The position numbers and the translations under genes are program-made. Of a stretch of DNA of 64,000 bases, positions 1-7,574 are shown in pieces; position 1 is the first letter of the stretch, and each line of letters opens with the position of its first letter. Source of the stretch: Sporosarcina sp. FSL K6-1508 (GTDB lineage: Bacteria > Bacillota > Bacilli > Bacillales_A > Planococcaceae); NCBI RefSeq assembly GCF_038007465.1, contig NZ_JBBOXF010000001.1, forward strand, positions 1,266,501 to 1,330,500, written 5' to 3'. The notes under the pieces were generated by a model. The model made no database searches and was not told the DNA's origin. It saw only the letters and a list, made by a program, of their open reading frames with translations.

Positions 1-2
1 AC

Positions 3-278
3 TATACTGTAGTTTGGAATATTATTGGAGCAGATGGTCATCCGATTGCAGGAGAATTTTCTTTCACTGTAGATGTTCCTGTATCTGAAACACCAATTGA
101 AACTGAAGATGAAGCCAATTCACAGGATGTAAATCAAAATGAAACAATACTAGAAAATGTCGAAGATACTAAAACAAATGATCAAAGTCAGTTACCTTCT
201 TATCTCATTCCTGTAATTGTGATTGTCTTAATTGCAATCATTGTGGGGATTTTCGTCGGGTTAAGGAGAAAAAAATAG
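3..278 (+). CDS. CopC-type copper resistance protein, C-terminal part (cut by left edge)
   Basis: The frame is open from the first bases and stops at TAG 276-278. The visible 91 residues start with a beta-rich stretch (TVVWNIIGADGHPIAGEF) that resembles the end of a CopC/YobA domain. An acidic, Asn/Gln-rich linker follows, then a single C-terminal membrane helix (about 20 hydrophobic residues) ending in RRKK. That is the usual layout of a Gram-positive, membrane-anchored extracytoplasmic CopC. The copD gene begins 3 bp downstream, so the two are surely one operon for copper handling or uptake. The N-terminal metal ligands lie outside the window, so copper binding is known from the family and not seen here. 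Confidence 0.8.
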   Translation, partial: YTVVWNIIGADGHPIAGEFSFTVDVPVSETPIETEDEANSQDVNQNETILENVEDTKTNDQSQLPSYLIPVIVIVLIAIIVGIFVGLRRKK

Positions 279-281
279 TAA

Positions 282-1370
282 ATGTTTATGGTAATTGTTA
301 GTGAAATACTTTTATATCTTTGCGTATCGCTTCTTATAGGTAGTTTTCTTATCGCTTTAGTACCGCGTTCTTTTCGACCGCAAGTAAAAATACCAAGAAG
401 TGTACAAATTATAGCTACAATCGGTATAGCAGTTTTTTCATTTGCGCCTGTTCTAGTGTTAATGCTGTATTTATACGAGAATATGGGACTTTCTGAATCG
501 TTCCAAACAGTTCTTCTTACTTTTGAAGTGGGCAAAGCATGGATTTTCACTTTTCTTGTTGTCAACGTCTTGTTTATTTTTATCGTTTGGTTTGATGATC
601 GAAACAAACCTATCTACTCCTATATAGGAATCCTTTTTGTTGTCATGTTAATCATGGGAATTGGTTGGGCTAGTCACGCTAGTTCCCTAGATCATGTCAA
701 AGGATTCATAACGCATACAAGCCATTTTACAGCAGTGAGTATTTGGGTAGGAATCCTGCTTGTGGTTAGCTGGTTTTCAAAAGATCATTCAAACTGGTTG
801 AATTTCTTGAAATGGTTCTCGCCCGTTGCCATTATTTGCTTTAGCATCACTATCGTGTCAGGGCTTTTTTTAATGACATTCGTCGTGGAATTTAATGAAT
901 ATACCAATGCATGGATGCTTCCGTATGGTCAATTATTGTTACTAAAACATTTAACGATTATTCCGTTACTTGTATATGCAGGGATCAACAGCGTACTAAT
1001 TAAAAAGAAGTTACTTAAGGATCATGACTTCAATCCAATACCGTGGACAAGAGTGGAAAGCATACTGATCCTAGTTGTTTTTTCAATAACGGCTGCATTA
1101 GGTCAACAATCACCGCCAAGCGTAAACATATTGAAAAATGAAGGACCTTCCAAGCTATTCAGTTTCTTTTATCAAGGTCAGTTTCAGCAAGGAATGAATG
1201 TAGAACTTATAGCAAATGCCACAGGACTCTCTCTTTTATTGTTAGCGCTTCTTTTTGTCGTTTTAACTGTGTACTCATTTATTAAGAAAGCACCGGTGAT
1301 TGTAACGTTCATCTTGAGCATTCTTTTCGTCTTTTCAAGTTATTTAGCTTTAATTCTCAGTATTCAATAA
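282..1370 (+). CDS. copD: CopD-family copper resistance/transport membrane protein
   Basis: This 362-residue protein is strongly hydrophobic, with about eight or nine membrane helices. The histidine-containing core around residues 130-150 (GWASHASS, then HTSHFTAVSIWVG) and LLLLKHLTIIPL near residue 225 are typical of the CopD domain. The family is thought to move copper across the membrane together with CopC. AAGGAG just upstream supports the ATG at 282; the ATG two codons later is an alternative. CopC lies 3 bp upstream and a strong intrinsic terminator follows, so copC-copD ends here. Confidence 0.88.
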   Translation: MFMVIVSEILLYLCVSLLIGSFLIALVPRSFRPQVKIPRSVQIIATIGIAVFSFAPVLVLMLYLYENMGLSESFQTVLLTFEVGKAWIFTFLVVNVLFIFIVWFDDRNKPIYSYIGILFVVMLIMGIGWASHASSLDHVKGFITHTSHFTAVSIWVGILLVVSWFSKDHSNWLNFLKWFSPVAIICFSITIVSGLFLMTFVVEFNEYTNAWMLPYGQLLLLKHLTIIPLLVYAGINSVLIKKKLLKDHDFNPIPWTRVESILILVVFSITAALGQQSPPSVNILKNEGPSKLFSFFYQGQFQQGMNVELIANATGLSLLLLALLFVVLTVYSFIKKAPVIVTFILSILFVFSSYLALILSIQ

Positions 1371-1379
1371 GTAAAGTGA

Positions 1380-1407
1380 AAGGTAGCTAGCCTAGCTACC
1401 TTTTTTC
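1380..1407 (+). terminator. Intrinsic terminator after copD
   Basis: A near-perfect self-complementary stem (AGGTAGCTAG and CTAGCTACCT) is followed directly by a run of six T. It ends the copC-copD transcript. Confidence 0.85.
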
Positions 1408-1464
1408 TATATAATGGGGTACTAGTGGTACTTTTGATGAACGTAGTGGATTGGAGGAAGTTGA

Positions 1465-2472
1465 ATGAATTTGACCGCAATGTTAGGAATTGAACATCCA
1501 ATTATCCAAGCTCCAATGGCGGGTGTGACGACACCGGAGTTTGTAGCAGCATCTGCAGAGGCGGGGATTCTCGGTTCAATTGGGGCTGGGTATCTATCGG
1601 CCGACGAGACGCGGAATTTCATTCGTGAAGTGAAAAGTCATACAAAGAAGCCGTTTACAGTGAATTTGTTTGTTCCGGAAAAGGTGAATCCGAGTCAGGA
1701 GCAATTACAGGAGGCATATGAAGCACTCCAACCGATAGGTAAGGCACTTGGGATTCCTCAGTGGAATACAGACTTCTCAAAATCGGAATTTGAAGGGCAA
1801 GTTCAAGTATTACTAGAAGAAGATGTAAAAATTTGTTCGTTCACTTTTGGACTGCCAGACGAAAAAACTGTGCAATTATTGAAGGGAAATGATGTCTTCC
1901 TAGTAGGGACAGCAACTTCAGTAGAAGAGGCAGAACTGGCGGAGCTTGTCGGAATGGACGCAGTTGTCGTACAAGGCAGTGAAGCGGGAGGGCATCGTGG
2001 TTCTTTTTCAGGCGAATTAACATTGATTCCATTGAATGAATTACTACCGGAAATAATCGCATCCGTTCGACTTCCTGTTATTGCAGCGGGTGGAATTGCG
2101 AATAAGGAAACGATGGCAGATATGTTAGCTGCCGGGGCACAAGCTATCCAAATCGGAACTGTACTTCTGGCGTCCGATGAAAGTGGTGCGCATCCACTTT
2201 ATAAGCAGGCAGTTTTGGAGGCGGAAAAAGGGTGCACCGTGTTAACAAAGTCCTTCTCGGGCAAAATGGCACGCGGGATTCGTAATCGATTTATTCATGA
2301 GCTATCGGAATTACCGCTTGCGCCGTACCCATTTCAGAATGATTTAACAAAAGAGATTCGCAAAGAGGCGGCAAAGCAAGGGAATACTGACTTCATGTCA
2401 TTATGGGCGGGCGAAAATGTGCATTTAAGCACTAGTGGTAAACTCAAGAATATTATTGAAAGATTTATCTAA
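1465..2472 (+). CDS. Nitronate monooxygenase family FMN enzyme
   Basis: A 335-residue TIM-barrel protein of the 2-nitropropane dioxygenase/nitronate monooxygenase family (also related to FabK). The N-terminus has the family signature ending in QAPMAGVTTPEFVAA. The FMN phosphate-binding part is seen in VIAAGGIANKETMADMLAAG near residue 200. The GSEAGGHRG motif around residue 172 carries the histidine proposed as catalytic base. A GGAGG site precedes the ATG. The likely role is oxidative detoxification of alkyl nitronates; no neighbour points to a particular substrate. Some members act in fatty-acid synthesis, but no fab genes lie nearby. Confidence 0.88.
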   Translation: MNLTAMLGIEHPIIQAPMAGVTTPEFVAASAEAGILGSIGAGYLSADETRNFIREVKSHTKKPFTVNLFVPEKVNPSQEQLQEAYEALQPIGKALGIPQWNTDFSKSEFEGQVQVLLEEDVKICSFTFGLPDEKTVQLLKGNDVFLVGTATSVEEAELAELVGMDAVVVQGSEAGGHRGSFSGELTLIPLNELLPEIIASVRLPVIAAGGIANKETMADMLAAGAQAIQIGTVLLASDESGAHPLYKQAVLEAEKGCTVLTKSFSGKMARGIRNRFIHELSELPLAPYPFQNDLTKEIRKEAAKQGNTDFMSLWAGENVHLSTSGKLKNIIERFI

Positions 2473-2534
2473 CAACAGACTCCATTCGTCAATCTGATTT
2501 GGTACACTTGATATAAAAAACGGCGGTGGCTCAC

Positions 2535-3416
2535 ATGCGGAAATACATCGGAGAAATAGGACTTATCATTACAGCAATTATATGGGGGAGCGGGTTTGTG
2601 GGCAGTGCCGTAGCCTTGGAATACTACACACCGTATCAAATTCTGGCGGGGCGCTTTTTAATTGGAGTACTTATATTAGGAATCGTATTTAATAAACGGC
2701 TGAAAACGATAAAGAAAAGTACACTTATAAAAGGGTCGGTATTGGGAATTTTTCTCTATATCGCCTTTGCGCTTCAAACAGTAGGTTTACAATATACGAC
2801 ACCTTCAAAGAATGCATTCTTAACTGCTATCAATGTGGTTATTGTTCCTTTTATAGGGCTCATCATCTATAAAAAGAAAATTGATATTTTTGAACTCGGC
2901 GGGGCATTTATGGCCATGATCGGAGTAGCGGTACTATCCCTTAAATTCTCTTCCGAAATCAATATAGGGGACTTACTGACGTTATGCTGCGCATTTGCAT
3001 TCGCGTTCCATATCTTCTATACATCTAAATTTGTAAAAGATGAGGACCCTATTCAGCTAACAATTATTCAAATGATGGCAGCGGCAGTCGTCGGATTTGT
3101 AGTTGTAGTATGTAAAGGCGAAACAACTTTTTCTACGCAAACAGAAGGGGTGATTCCACTCCTCTACCTGGCAGTTTTTTCGACAACAATCGCATTTCTT
3201 TTACAAACAGTTGCTCAAAAGTACATAACAGAAACAAAAGCTGCAATCATTTTATCTACTGAATCATTTTGGGGCATGGCATTTTCTGTTGCAATTTTAA
3301 GTGAAATGATGACGGTCAAAATGGGAATTGGTGCAATACTTATTCTCGTAGCAATTGTTTTATCCGAGACGAAGCTTAGTTTCCTGAAAAAGAAACAGCT
3401 TAAAGGACTGTTGTAA
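2535..3416 (+). CDS. EamA/DMT-family membrane transporter
   Basis: A 293-residue protein with ten hydrophobic segments in two EamA repeats. It has typical features such as AIIWGSGFVGSA at the start, TTPSKNAFLTAINVVIVPF, and a C-terminal repeat with TTIAFLLQTVAQKYI and TESFWGMAFS. The family exports or exchanges amino acids, drugs or metabolites; the substrate cannot be read from the sequence. A GTG at 2526 is in frame upstream, but the GGTGG at 2525-2529 fits the ATG at 2535 better, so that start is chosen. Confidence 0.88.
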   Translation: MRKYIGEIGLIITAIIWGSGFVGSAVALEYYTPYQILAGRFLIGVLILGIVFNKRLKTIKKSTLIKGSVLGIFLYIAFALQTVGLQYTTPSKNAFLTAINVVIVPFIGLIIYKKKIDIFELGGAFMAMIGVAVLSLKFSSEINIGDLLTLCCAFAFAFHIFYTSKFVKDEDPIQLTIIQMMAAAVVGFVVVVCKGETTFSTQTEGVIPLLYLAVFSTTIAFLLQTVAQKYITETKAAIILSTESFWGMAFSVAILSEMMTVKMGIGAILILVAIVLSETKLSFLKKKQLKGLL

Positions 3417-3567
3417 AGAAGGATAGAATTGTCGTGGTGACAGTCACCACTTCAATCGTGAAAGTTCAAACAATCGTGTTTGTTTGAAATACCATGACTG
3501 TTTCGGCACTTGTCACCCAGTGAATTAATATCTTGGAGTCACGAGTGAAACTGTAATCCAAAGAAAA
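3417..3567. other. Intergenic stretch with a short perfect dyad
   Basis: No gene is seen. An 8-bp inverted repeat (GTGGTGAC and GTCACCAC, separated by one base) lies at about 3433-3449. The segment GTGTTTGTTTGAA follows. The dyad could be an operator or a weak hairpin after the DMT transporter gene; nothing decides between these. Confidence 0.35.
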
Positions 3568-3603
3568 AATCGGCAAGAGAAATACTCATTTCTCTTGCCG
3601 ATT
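3568..3603 (-). terminator. Intrinsic terminator reading leftward
   Basis: A perfect 15-bp stem (AATCGGCAAGAGAAA and its complement) has a 6-base loop. On the minus strand it is followed by TTTTTTCTTT; on the plus strand there is no T-run. It therefore ends transcripts coming from the right on the minus strand, which supports a minus-strand gene in the 3.6-4.07 kb interval. Confidence 0.8.
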
Positions 3604-3926
3604 CTAATTACACGATATATTCAACTTGGCAGATAACGAAGGGCGAACACAAGAATCCCGTAACTGTTAGCCCAAGATTTAAAAGGGGTTTAAGCGCTAA
3701 ACGTTGATCTTTAAACAGTAAAGAGCTTTAATGCGTAAGTTTTACAGCTTTAAGATTTAAGCCTTGAGCTTTTAATATATTGCTACATCATGTTCGATTG
3801 TAAGTTAGGTTTGTATTGGCTCTACTTGCTGAACCTAAGAAATGCCAACAAAAGAAGGGTCTTGTGGAAATCGTTTTCGAATACTCATGCAAAGATAGGT
3901 GGGGACAACTTACCGGCTTACTAAAG
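3604..3926. other. Gene-poor stretch, probably decayed
   Basis: No convincing gene is seen in either direction. The stretch is AT-rich with repeated CTTTAA/AGCTTTAA words. On the minus strand it lies between a small coding frame and a terminator. Several short stop-broken frames look like former coding sequence, for instance one ending in LVFALRYLPS. This suggests a decayed gene that once followed the small ORF at 3927-4070. Confidence 0.3.
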
Positions 3927-4070
3927 TTAAACGGTAATTTTCGTGAGTGCAATAGATTCAGAAAGGACTACGTCTACTTCTGCTTTGAAACTTGCAATTT
4001 TTTCTTCTAATGCTTCAATTCGTTTATCAATTTTTAACGGGTCAATTAAAATACACTCGTTTCGTTTCAT
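3927..4070 (-). CDS. Small coiled-coil-like hypothetical protein (47 residues)
   Basis: This minus-strand frame of 47 codons starts at ATG (complement of 4068-4070) and ends at TAA (complement of 3927-3929). The product starts MKRNECILIDPLKIDKRI and continues with a charged Glu/Lys-rich amphipathic helix, then a conserved-looking VVLSESIALTKI tail. The composition is protein-like, unlike the plus-strand reading of the same DNA. No clear Shine-Dalgarno is visible upstream. A strong minus-strand terminator lies about 320 bp downstream. I do not recognise a named family. It may be a surviving small gene next to a decayed partner. Confidence 0.5.
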   Translation of the reverse strand: MKRNECILIDPLKIDKRIEALEEKIASFKAEVDVVLSESIALTKITV

Positions 4071-4094
4071 ATATCTGAATGTTTAATAAAATGA

Positions 4095-4125
4095 TTGACC
4101 CGACCCTATGCGATAGGTTTATAGT
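4095..4125 (+). promoter_or_regulatory. MerR-type promoter of the free GyrI-like gene
   Basis: TTGACC (4095-4100) and TATAGT (4120-4125) are separated by 19 bp. That spacing is too long for normal sigma-A use and is the hallmark of promoters twisted open by MerR-family activators. The spacer holds a dyad (ACCCTAT, then ATAGGTT) where the regulator would bind. The promoter resembles the one at 4625-4655. Confidence 0.75.
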
Positions 4126-4146
4126 GGAATAGAGGAGGAGATGCAT

Positions 4147-4566
4147 ATGCAAACACGTATCGTTGAAGTTGAGGCGTTCAAAGTGAAAGGGTATGGATTA
4201 AAAGGACCGCTATCGGAAATTCCGGGTAAATGGGATGTACTGAATGCGGAAATTGATAAGCAAGGTATAGTAGCGGAAGAATCATTTGGGCTTTGCTTGG
4301 CGATGAAAGCCGAAGAAATTCACTACATCGCTGGTATCAAATCACATCTTGCCGAAGGGTTTCCAGTTACAGAAGAAGTTGTAGTGCCGGCAGGAAAGTT
4401 CCTCGTTGCGAAGGTAGAAGGTGGTGTCCCTGCGATACCAAATGCGTTTAATACACTGATGAAAACGGATGGTATTCAACTACGAAGATGTTTCAGTTTT
4501 GAGCGCTACATTCATCCGAAGGGGACGAGCGGTTATGAAATTGAAGTTTGGCTACCGATTGAATGA
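4147..4566 (+). CDS. Stand-alone GyrI-like/AraC effector-binding domain protein
   Basis: This 139-residue protein is a single GyrI-like small-molecule binding domain (the fold of SbmC/GyrI and of Rob/BmrR ligand domains). It is a close paralogue of the C-terminal domain of the MerR regulator encoded 530 bp downstream, sharing long runs such as FKVKGYGLKGPLSEIPGKW, which points to a local duplication. ATG occurs at 4141 and 4147; the GAGGAGGAG at 4132-4140 fits only the second. It probably binds the same ligand as the regulator, acting as a sponge or antidote. That is inference. Confidence 0.8.
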   Translation: MQTRIVEVEAFKVKGYGLKGPLSEIPGKWDVLNAEIDKQGIVAEESFGLCLAMKAEEIHYIAGIKSHLAEGFPVTEEVVVPAGKFLVAKVEGGVPAIPNAFNTLMKTDGIQLRRCFSFERYIHPKGTSGYEIEVWLPIE

Positions 4567-4624
4567 TGAAATAATGATAGGAAGAGATTTAGGCATGGTT
4601 CAAAGTCCCTTTTTTATTTGTAAT

Positions 4625-4655
4625 TTGACTCGCACCTAACGGGTAGGTTTATTGT
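4625..4655 (+). promoter_or_regulatory. MerR-type promoter, autoregulation of the MerR gene
   Basis: TTGACT (4625-4630) and TATTGT (4650-4655) flank a 19-bp spacer containing the dyad ACCTA-ACGGG-TAGGT. The layout matches the promoter at 4095-4125, with a shared TAGGTTTAT block, so the same regulator probably controls both. Confidence 0.75.
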
Positions 4656-4676
4656 TAGTTAAGAGGAGGGATGTTC

Positions 4677-5420
4677 ATGCTGTCTGTCGGAAAAACGGCT
4701 CACCTTGTTGGTGTTACGGTGAAGGCAATTAAACATTACGAAGAGATTGGACTTATTAAACCTGCCTTCGTTAATCAAGAAACAGGCTACCGTTTTTATT
4801 CACAAACTGAACAGCAACAACTGCTACGGATTAAAACATTGAGGCAATTCGGGGTATCACTTTCCGCTATTCTCGCTGAAGGAGACGAGCAAATGGAGTC
4901 GTTGTTACAGAAAAGGAGACAGCAAATTGAACTTGAAATGGACGATTTGCGTCAGACGATGGAAGCGATTGAAAGCTATTTAAACAAGGAGGAGATTCAA
5001 ATGCAAACACGTATTGTTGAAGTTGAAGAGTTCAAAGTGAAAGGGTATGGATTAAAAGGGCCGCTTTCGGAAATTCCGGGTAAATGGGAGACGTTGAATT
5101 CAAAAATTGCTGAGAAAGAAGTTGTCGTGGAGGAATCATTTGGTGTGTGCTTATCAATGGTAGGCGATGAGATTCACTACATTGCCGGTATCCAATCGTC
5201 ACTTGCTGAAAGTTTTCCAAATACGGAAGAGGTCATCATCCCAGCAGGGAAATTTATCGTTGCTACGGTGGAAGGGGGCATCCCTGGGATTCCTGCTACA
5301 TATGACACCATCATTAAAATGGAGGGTATTCAACTGCGGGAATGCTATGACTTTGAAAGATACGTCTATCCTGCAGGAGCAACGGAGGATATGATTGAGA
5401 TTTGGATGCCGATTGAGTAA
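4677..5420 (+). CDS. MerR-family regulator with GyrI-like effector domain
   Basis: This 247-residue activator has an N-terminal winged helix (AHLVGVTVKAIKHYEEIGLI, then ETGYRFYS), a dimerisation coiled coil to about residue 105, and a GyrI-like effector domain from about residue 110, the BmrR-type layout. ATG occurs at 4671 and 4677; AGGAGG at 4663-4669 is too close to the first, so 4677 is chosen. The effector domain is nearly a copy of the upstream free-standing domain. Its own strong ribosome site and ATG lie inside the gene at 5001. Family members sense cationic or lipophilic compounds; the ligand here is unknown. Confidence 0.88.
   Translation: MLSVGKTAHLVGVTVKAIKHYEEIGLIKPAFVNQETGYRFYSQTEQQQLLRIKTLRQFGVSLSAILAEGDEQMESLLQKRRQQIELEMDDLRQTMEAIESYLNKEEIQMQTRIVEVEEFKVKGYGLKGPLSEIPGKWETLNSKIAEKEVVVEESFGVCLSMVGDEIHYIAGIQSSLAESFPNTEEVIIPAGKFIVATVEGGIPGIPATYDTIIKMEGIQLRECYDFERYVYPAGATEDMIEIWMPIE
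4986..5003 (+). promoter_or_regulatory. Internal ribosome binding site and in-frame ATG inside the MerR gene
   Basis: AAGGAGG (4986-4992) lies 8 bases before an in-frame ATG at 5001. The sequence around that ATG matches the start of the free GyrI-like gene at 4147. A separate 139-residue effector domain could therefore be made from the same mRNA as the full regulator. Confidence 0.6.
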
Positions 5421-5465
5421 CTGCAAAAGAGATAGTAATTTATAGTGCAATATATTTATTGATAA

Positions 5466-5503
5466 AGAAGAGATTTCGGTATAGTCCGGAGATCTCTTTT
5501 TTT
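5466..5503 (+). terminator. Intrinsic terminator after the MerR gene
   Basis: The stem AGAGATTTCGG pairs with CCGGAGATCTCT (one mismatch) across a short loop and is followed by seven T. Confidence 0.85.
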
Positions 5504-5585
5504 GATTCCTAAGAATAGTTAAATAGTAGTTGACAACCAGTAGCCGAACCAATCACGATGTATGAAAGGGATGGTGACGTGGGAA

Positions 5586-6392
5586 ATGAAAGAAATTTAT
5601 AGGAAAACGTCGAAAGTCAGCTTTATAGGTGGCATTGGCGCAGCAATCTTCGGAATCATTTATTACTTTTACGGATATGAAGGGATTGCTGAAAATGGTG
5701 AAACGTTGTTTGGGGCCGGATTGTTCGCATTACTTTCGATAGGCGCAGGATTTTATTTCAAAAGTGCACATGAAAAATTAAACCATGGAACAATCAGTGC
5801 CAGAGATAGCATGTTGAACTTGGAAGATCTCAATGAACTAAATTTTCAGCGAGTGCCTTCCCTCTTACCGAAAATGTATAACGTCGATTCGGATGGCAAT
5901 CCGTTATTTACAATTGAACCAGCTAAAGGGCAGCTATCTAGGTGGCTTACGATTTTTGCCTTGTTTGAGAAGGGCTTTATCATTCCTGCACACTACGAAA
6001 TTTTAGATAGAAGTGGACAACAAATAGCATCTTTTACGATCAAAGATAATGTGAAGCGATACGAGTTATCTCTGAGGAAACCGGATAGCACATTAATGAG
6101 CACTTATAGTCAATATCTGTCGAAATCTGCCCTCAAAAATCGTGGTATTTTGTATCAAGCAGATGGTTCGGTTTGGCGTGAATTGGAAGCAAAAAGCATG
6201 GCGGGTGACATTGACGTAAAGGATGAGATGGGAAGAATGACAGTGTCGTATCGTTTTGGAATTTTTCCTTATGCGCTGAAACCTGCTTTTCAAAGCACCG
6301 CCTATCACGAACATGTTCGTTTTGGAGCGCATATTACGTCTGATGAAAAGCTTGCTTATACAATGATCTTCTTTTTGTGGTTAAAAGGTTGA
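5586..6392 (+). CDS. Hypothetical membrane-anchored protein, possible tubby-like fold
   Basis: A 268-residue protein of no family I can name with certainty. Two hydrophobic helices near the N-terminus (FIGGIGAAIFGIIYYFYGY and a second around residues 40-60) are followed by about 180 cytosolic residues. That part is rich in beta-type strands with phrases like ILDRSGQQIASFTIKD and YQADGSVWRELEA, reminiscent of LURP/tubby C-terminal-like proteins common in Firmicutes. Starts at 5562 and 5571 are possible, but GGTGA at 5573-5577 lies 8 bases before the ATG at 5586, which is preferred. It sits alone between two MerR units. Confidence 0.6.
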   Translation: MKEIYRKTSKVSFIGGIGAAIFGIIYYFYGYEGIAENGETLFGAGLFALLSIGAGFYFKSAHEKLNHGTISARDSMLNLEDLNELNFQRVPSLLPKMYNVDSDGNPLFTIEPAKGQLSRWLTIFALFEKGFIIPAHYEILDRSGQQIASFTIKDNVKRYELSLRKPDSTLMSTYSQYLSKSALKNRGILYQADGSVWRELEAKSMAGDIDVKDEMGRMTVSYRFGIFPYALKPAFQSTAYHEHVRFGAHITSDEKLAYTMIFFLWLKG

Positions 6393-6411
6393 ATGAATTT
6401 TCTTATCTGTG

Positions 6412-6442
6412 TTGACTCTCACGTAACGTCATACTTTATAGT
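6412..6442 (+). promoter_or_regulatory. MerR-type promoter of the TipA-like gene
   Basis: TTGACT (6412-6417) and TATAGT (6437-6442) are separated by 19 bp. The spacer contains ACGT-A-ACGT. This is the third 19-bp-spacer promoter within 2.4 kb. It shows that the upstream in-frame codons at 6393-6467 are not coding. Confidence 0.75.
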
Positions 6443-6467
6443 TGATTTTGAAGGGAGACTAGAAGCG

Positions 6468-7193
6468 ATGAAAGTAAAAGAAGTAGCCCAGTTGACCGGT
6501 GTTAGTGTGCGCACGCTTCATCATTACGATGCCATCGGTTTGTTAACGCCAGATCGCACGACGGAAGCAGGGTACCGGCTTTATTCCGATGAAAATTTGG
6601 CGACGTTGCAGCAAATATTGTTCTTTCGTGAACTTGGTTTCTCTTTGAAGAAAATCAAGAAGTTGCTTACAAGCCCTTCATTTGATCGGGCGGAAGCTTT
6701 TGAAATGCAGCGTAAAATGCTCCTTGAGAAGCGAAAGCAGCTTGATAGTATGATCAACACGATTGAGAAAACAATTCAACATGGAAGAGGGGAATTATCA
6801 ATGACGAACGAAGAGAAATTTAAAGGGTTTGACTTCGGTGAGAACCCATATGAACAGGAAGCAAGAGAACGCTGGGGCCAGGAGGCGGTAGATGAATCGA
6901 ATAAAAAAGCGGCACAGTTTGGGCCAGAGCTAGGGGAGGAAATGAACCGCATTTACGTTAGTTTAGCGAAAATACGTCATATGGATCCATCCTCTGATGA
7001 AGCACAAGCTGGTATAGGTGAATGGTTTAATTTCCTCAATAAGATAGGAAACTATTCGTTGGAAGCATTCCAAGGTCTAGGTGAAATGTATGTCGCCGAT
7101 GATCGATTTAAGAAGAATATTGACCAGTTTGGAGAGGGGCTTGCGGTGTTCATGAGGGATGCGATGGGGAATTATTCTGGTAAGGGAAAATAA
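6468..7193 (+). CDS. TipA-like MerR-family regulator with TipAS antibiotic-recognition domain
   Basis: The 241-residue protein begins MKVKEVAQLTGVSVRTLHHY, a classic MerR winged helix with HYDAIGLL and EAGYRLYS. A coiled coil follows to about residue 108, then a helical TipAS domain from about residue 115 (FKGFDFGENPYEQEARERWG, then NKIGNYSLEAFQGLGEMYV). Relatives are Streptomyces TipA and Bacillus Mta, which bind thiopeptides or activate efflux genes. AAGGGAGA precedes the ATG at 6468, and a promoter covers the upstream frame. A second ribosome site and ATG at 6801 mark the start of a free TipAS domain, as known for TipAL/TipAS. Confidence 0.88.
   Translation: MKVKEVAQLTGVSVRTLHHYDAIGLLTPDRTTEAGYRLYSDENLATLQQILFFRELGFSLKKIKKLLTSPSFDRAEAFEMQRKMLLEKRKQLDSMINTIEKTIQHGRGELSMTNEEKFKGFDFGENPYEQEARERWGQEAVDESNKKAAQFGPELGEEMNRIYVSLAKIRHMDPSSDEAQAGIGEWFNFLNKIGNYSLEAFQGLGEMYVADDRFKKNIDQFGEGLAVFMRDAMGNYSGKGK
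6786..6803 (+). promoter_or_regulatory. Internal ribosome binding site for a free TipAS domain
   Basis: GAGGGG (6786-6791) precedes an in-frame ATG at 6801 that would start a 130-residue TipAS domain (MTNEEKFKGFDFG). Internal initiation giving TipAS is established for the Streptomyces tipA gene; here it is inferred from the sequence. Confidence 0.55.
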
Positions 7194-7574
7194 TACAGTG
7201 AACCTAAAATATAACTGTGCATCTTGGTGAGTCTGTGTTAAAGTCAATTATAATGAGCATATTATAGAACACAAACCTTAAAGTGAGACATCTGAGGAAA
7301 TGGATGTTTTTGTAGCCGTACTAATCTGCAGAGTGAACAAATCCGTTCGCTCTGTATTTTTATTCGGCATCCGAATATTCTCGGAAATATGAAACCCCGA
7401 CCCCATTTGAAACGTATAGTAAGTATAAAGAAGTTTAGTTTATCAACTGTCCAGAAAACCCGTTGCTATCTAAGTCCCGGGTCTTAGACAGTTTCCATCC
7501 ACAGCCGGTTTAGTTATCTTATCGGAAGGCACATAATGGATGTAACAGTAAGAGATCGCAAGGGGTTGATGGTT
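7194..7574. other. Intergenic stretch with terminator and a long dyad
   Basis: Besides the terminator at 7328-7363 there is no gene. A folded element is likely at about 7446-7495: AACTGTC pairs with GACAGTT at its ends and CTAAG pairs with CTTAG around a central CCCGGG. It lies about 80 bp upstream of the papain-like hydrolase gene and could be a leader structure. No known riboswitch class is recognised. Confidence 0.35.
7328..7363 (+). terminator. Intrinsic terminator after the TipA-like gene
   Basis: CAGAGTGAAC pairs with GTTCGCTCTG (one G-T pair) over a 6-base loop and is followed by TATTTTTATT. Confidence 0.7.

Noticed and set aside
3816..4010. Plus-strand 64-codon frame
   Set aside because: It lacks a ribosome site, has poor composition with a CFETCNFFF-like end, and is antisense to a better small ORF.
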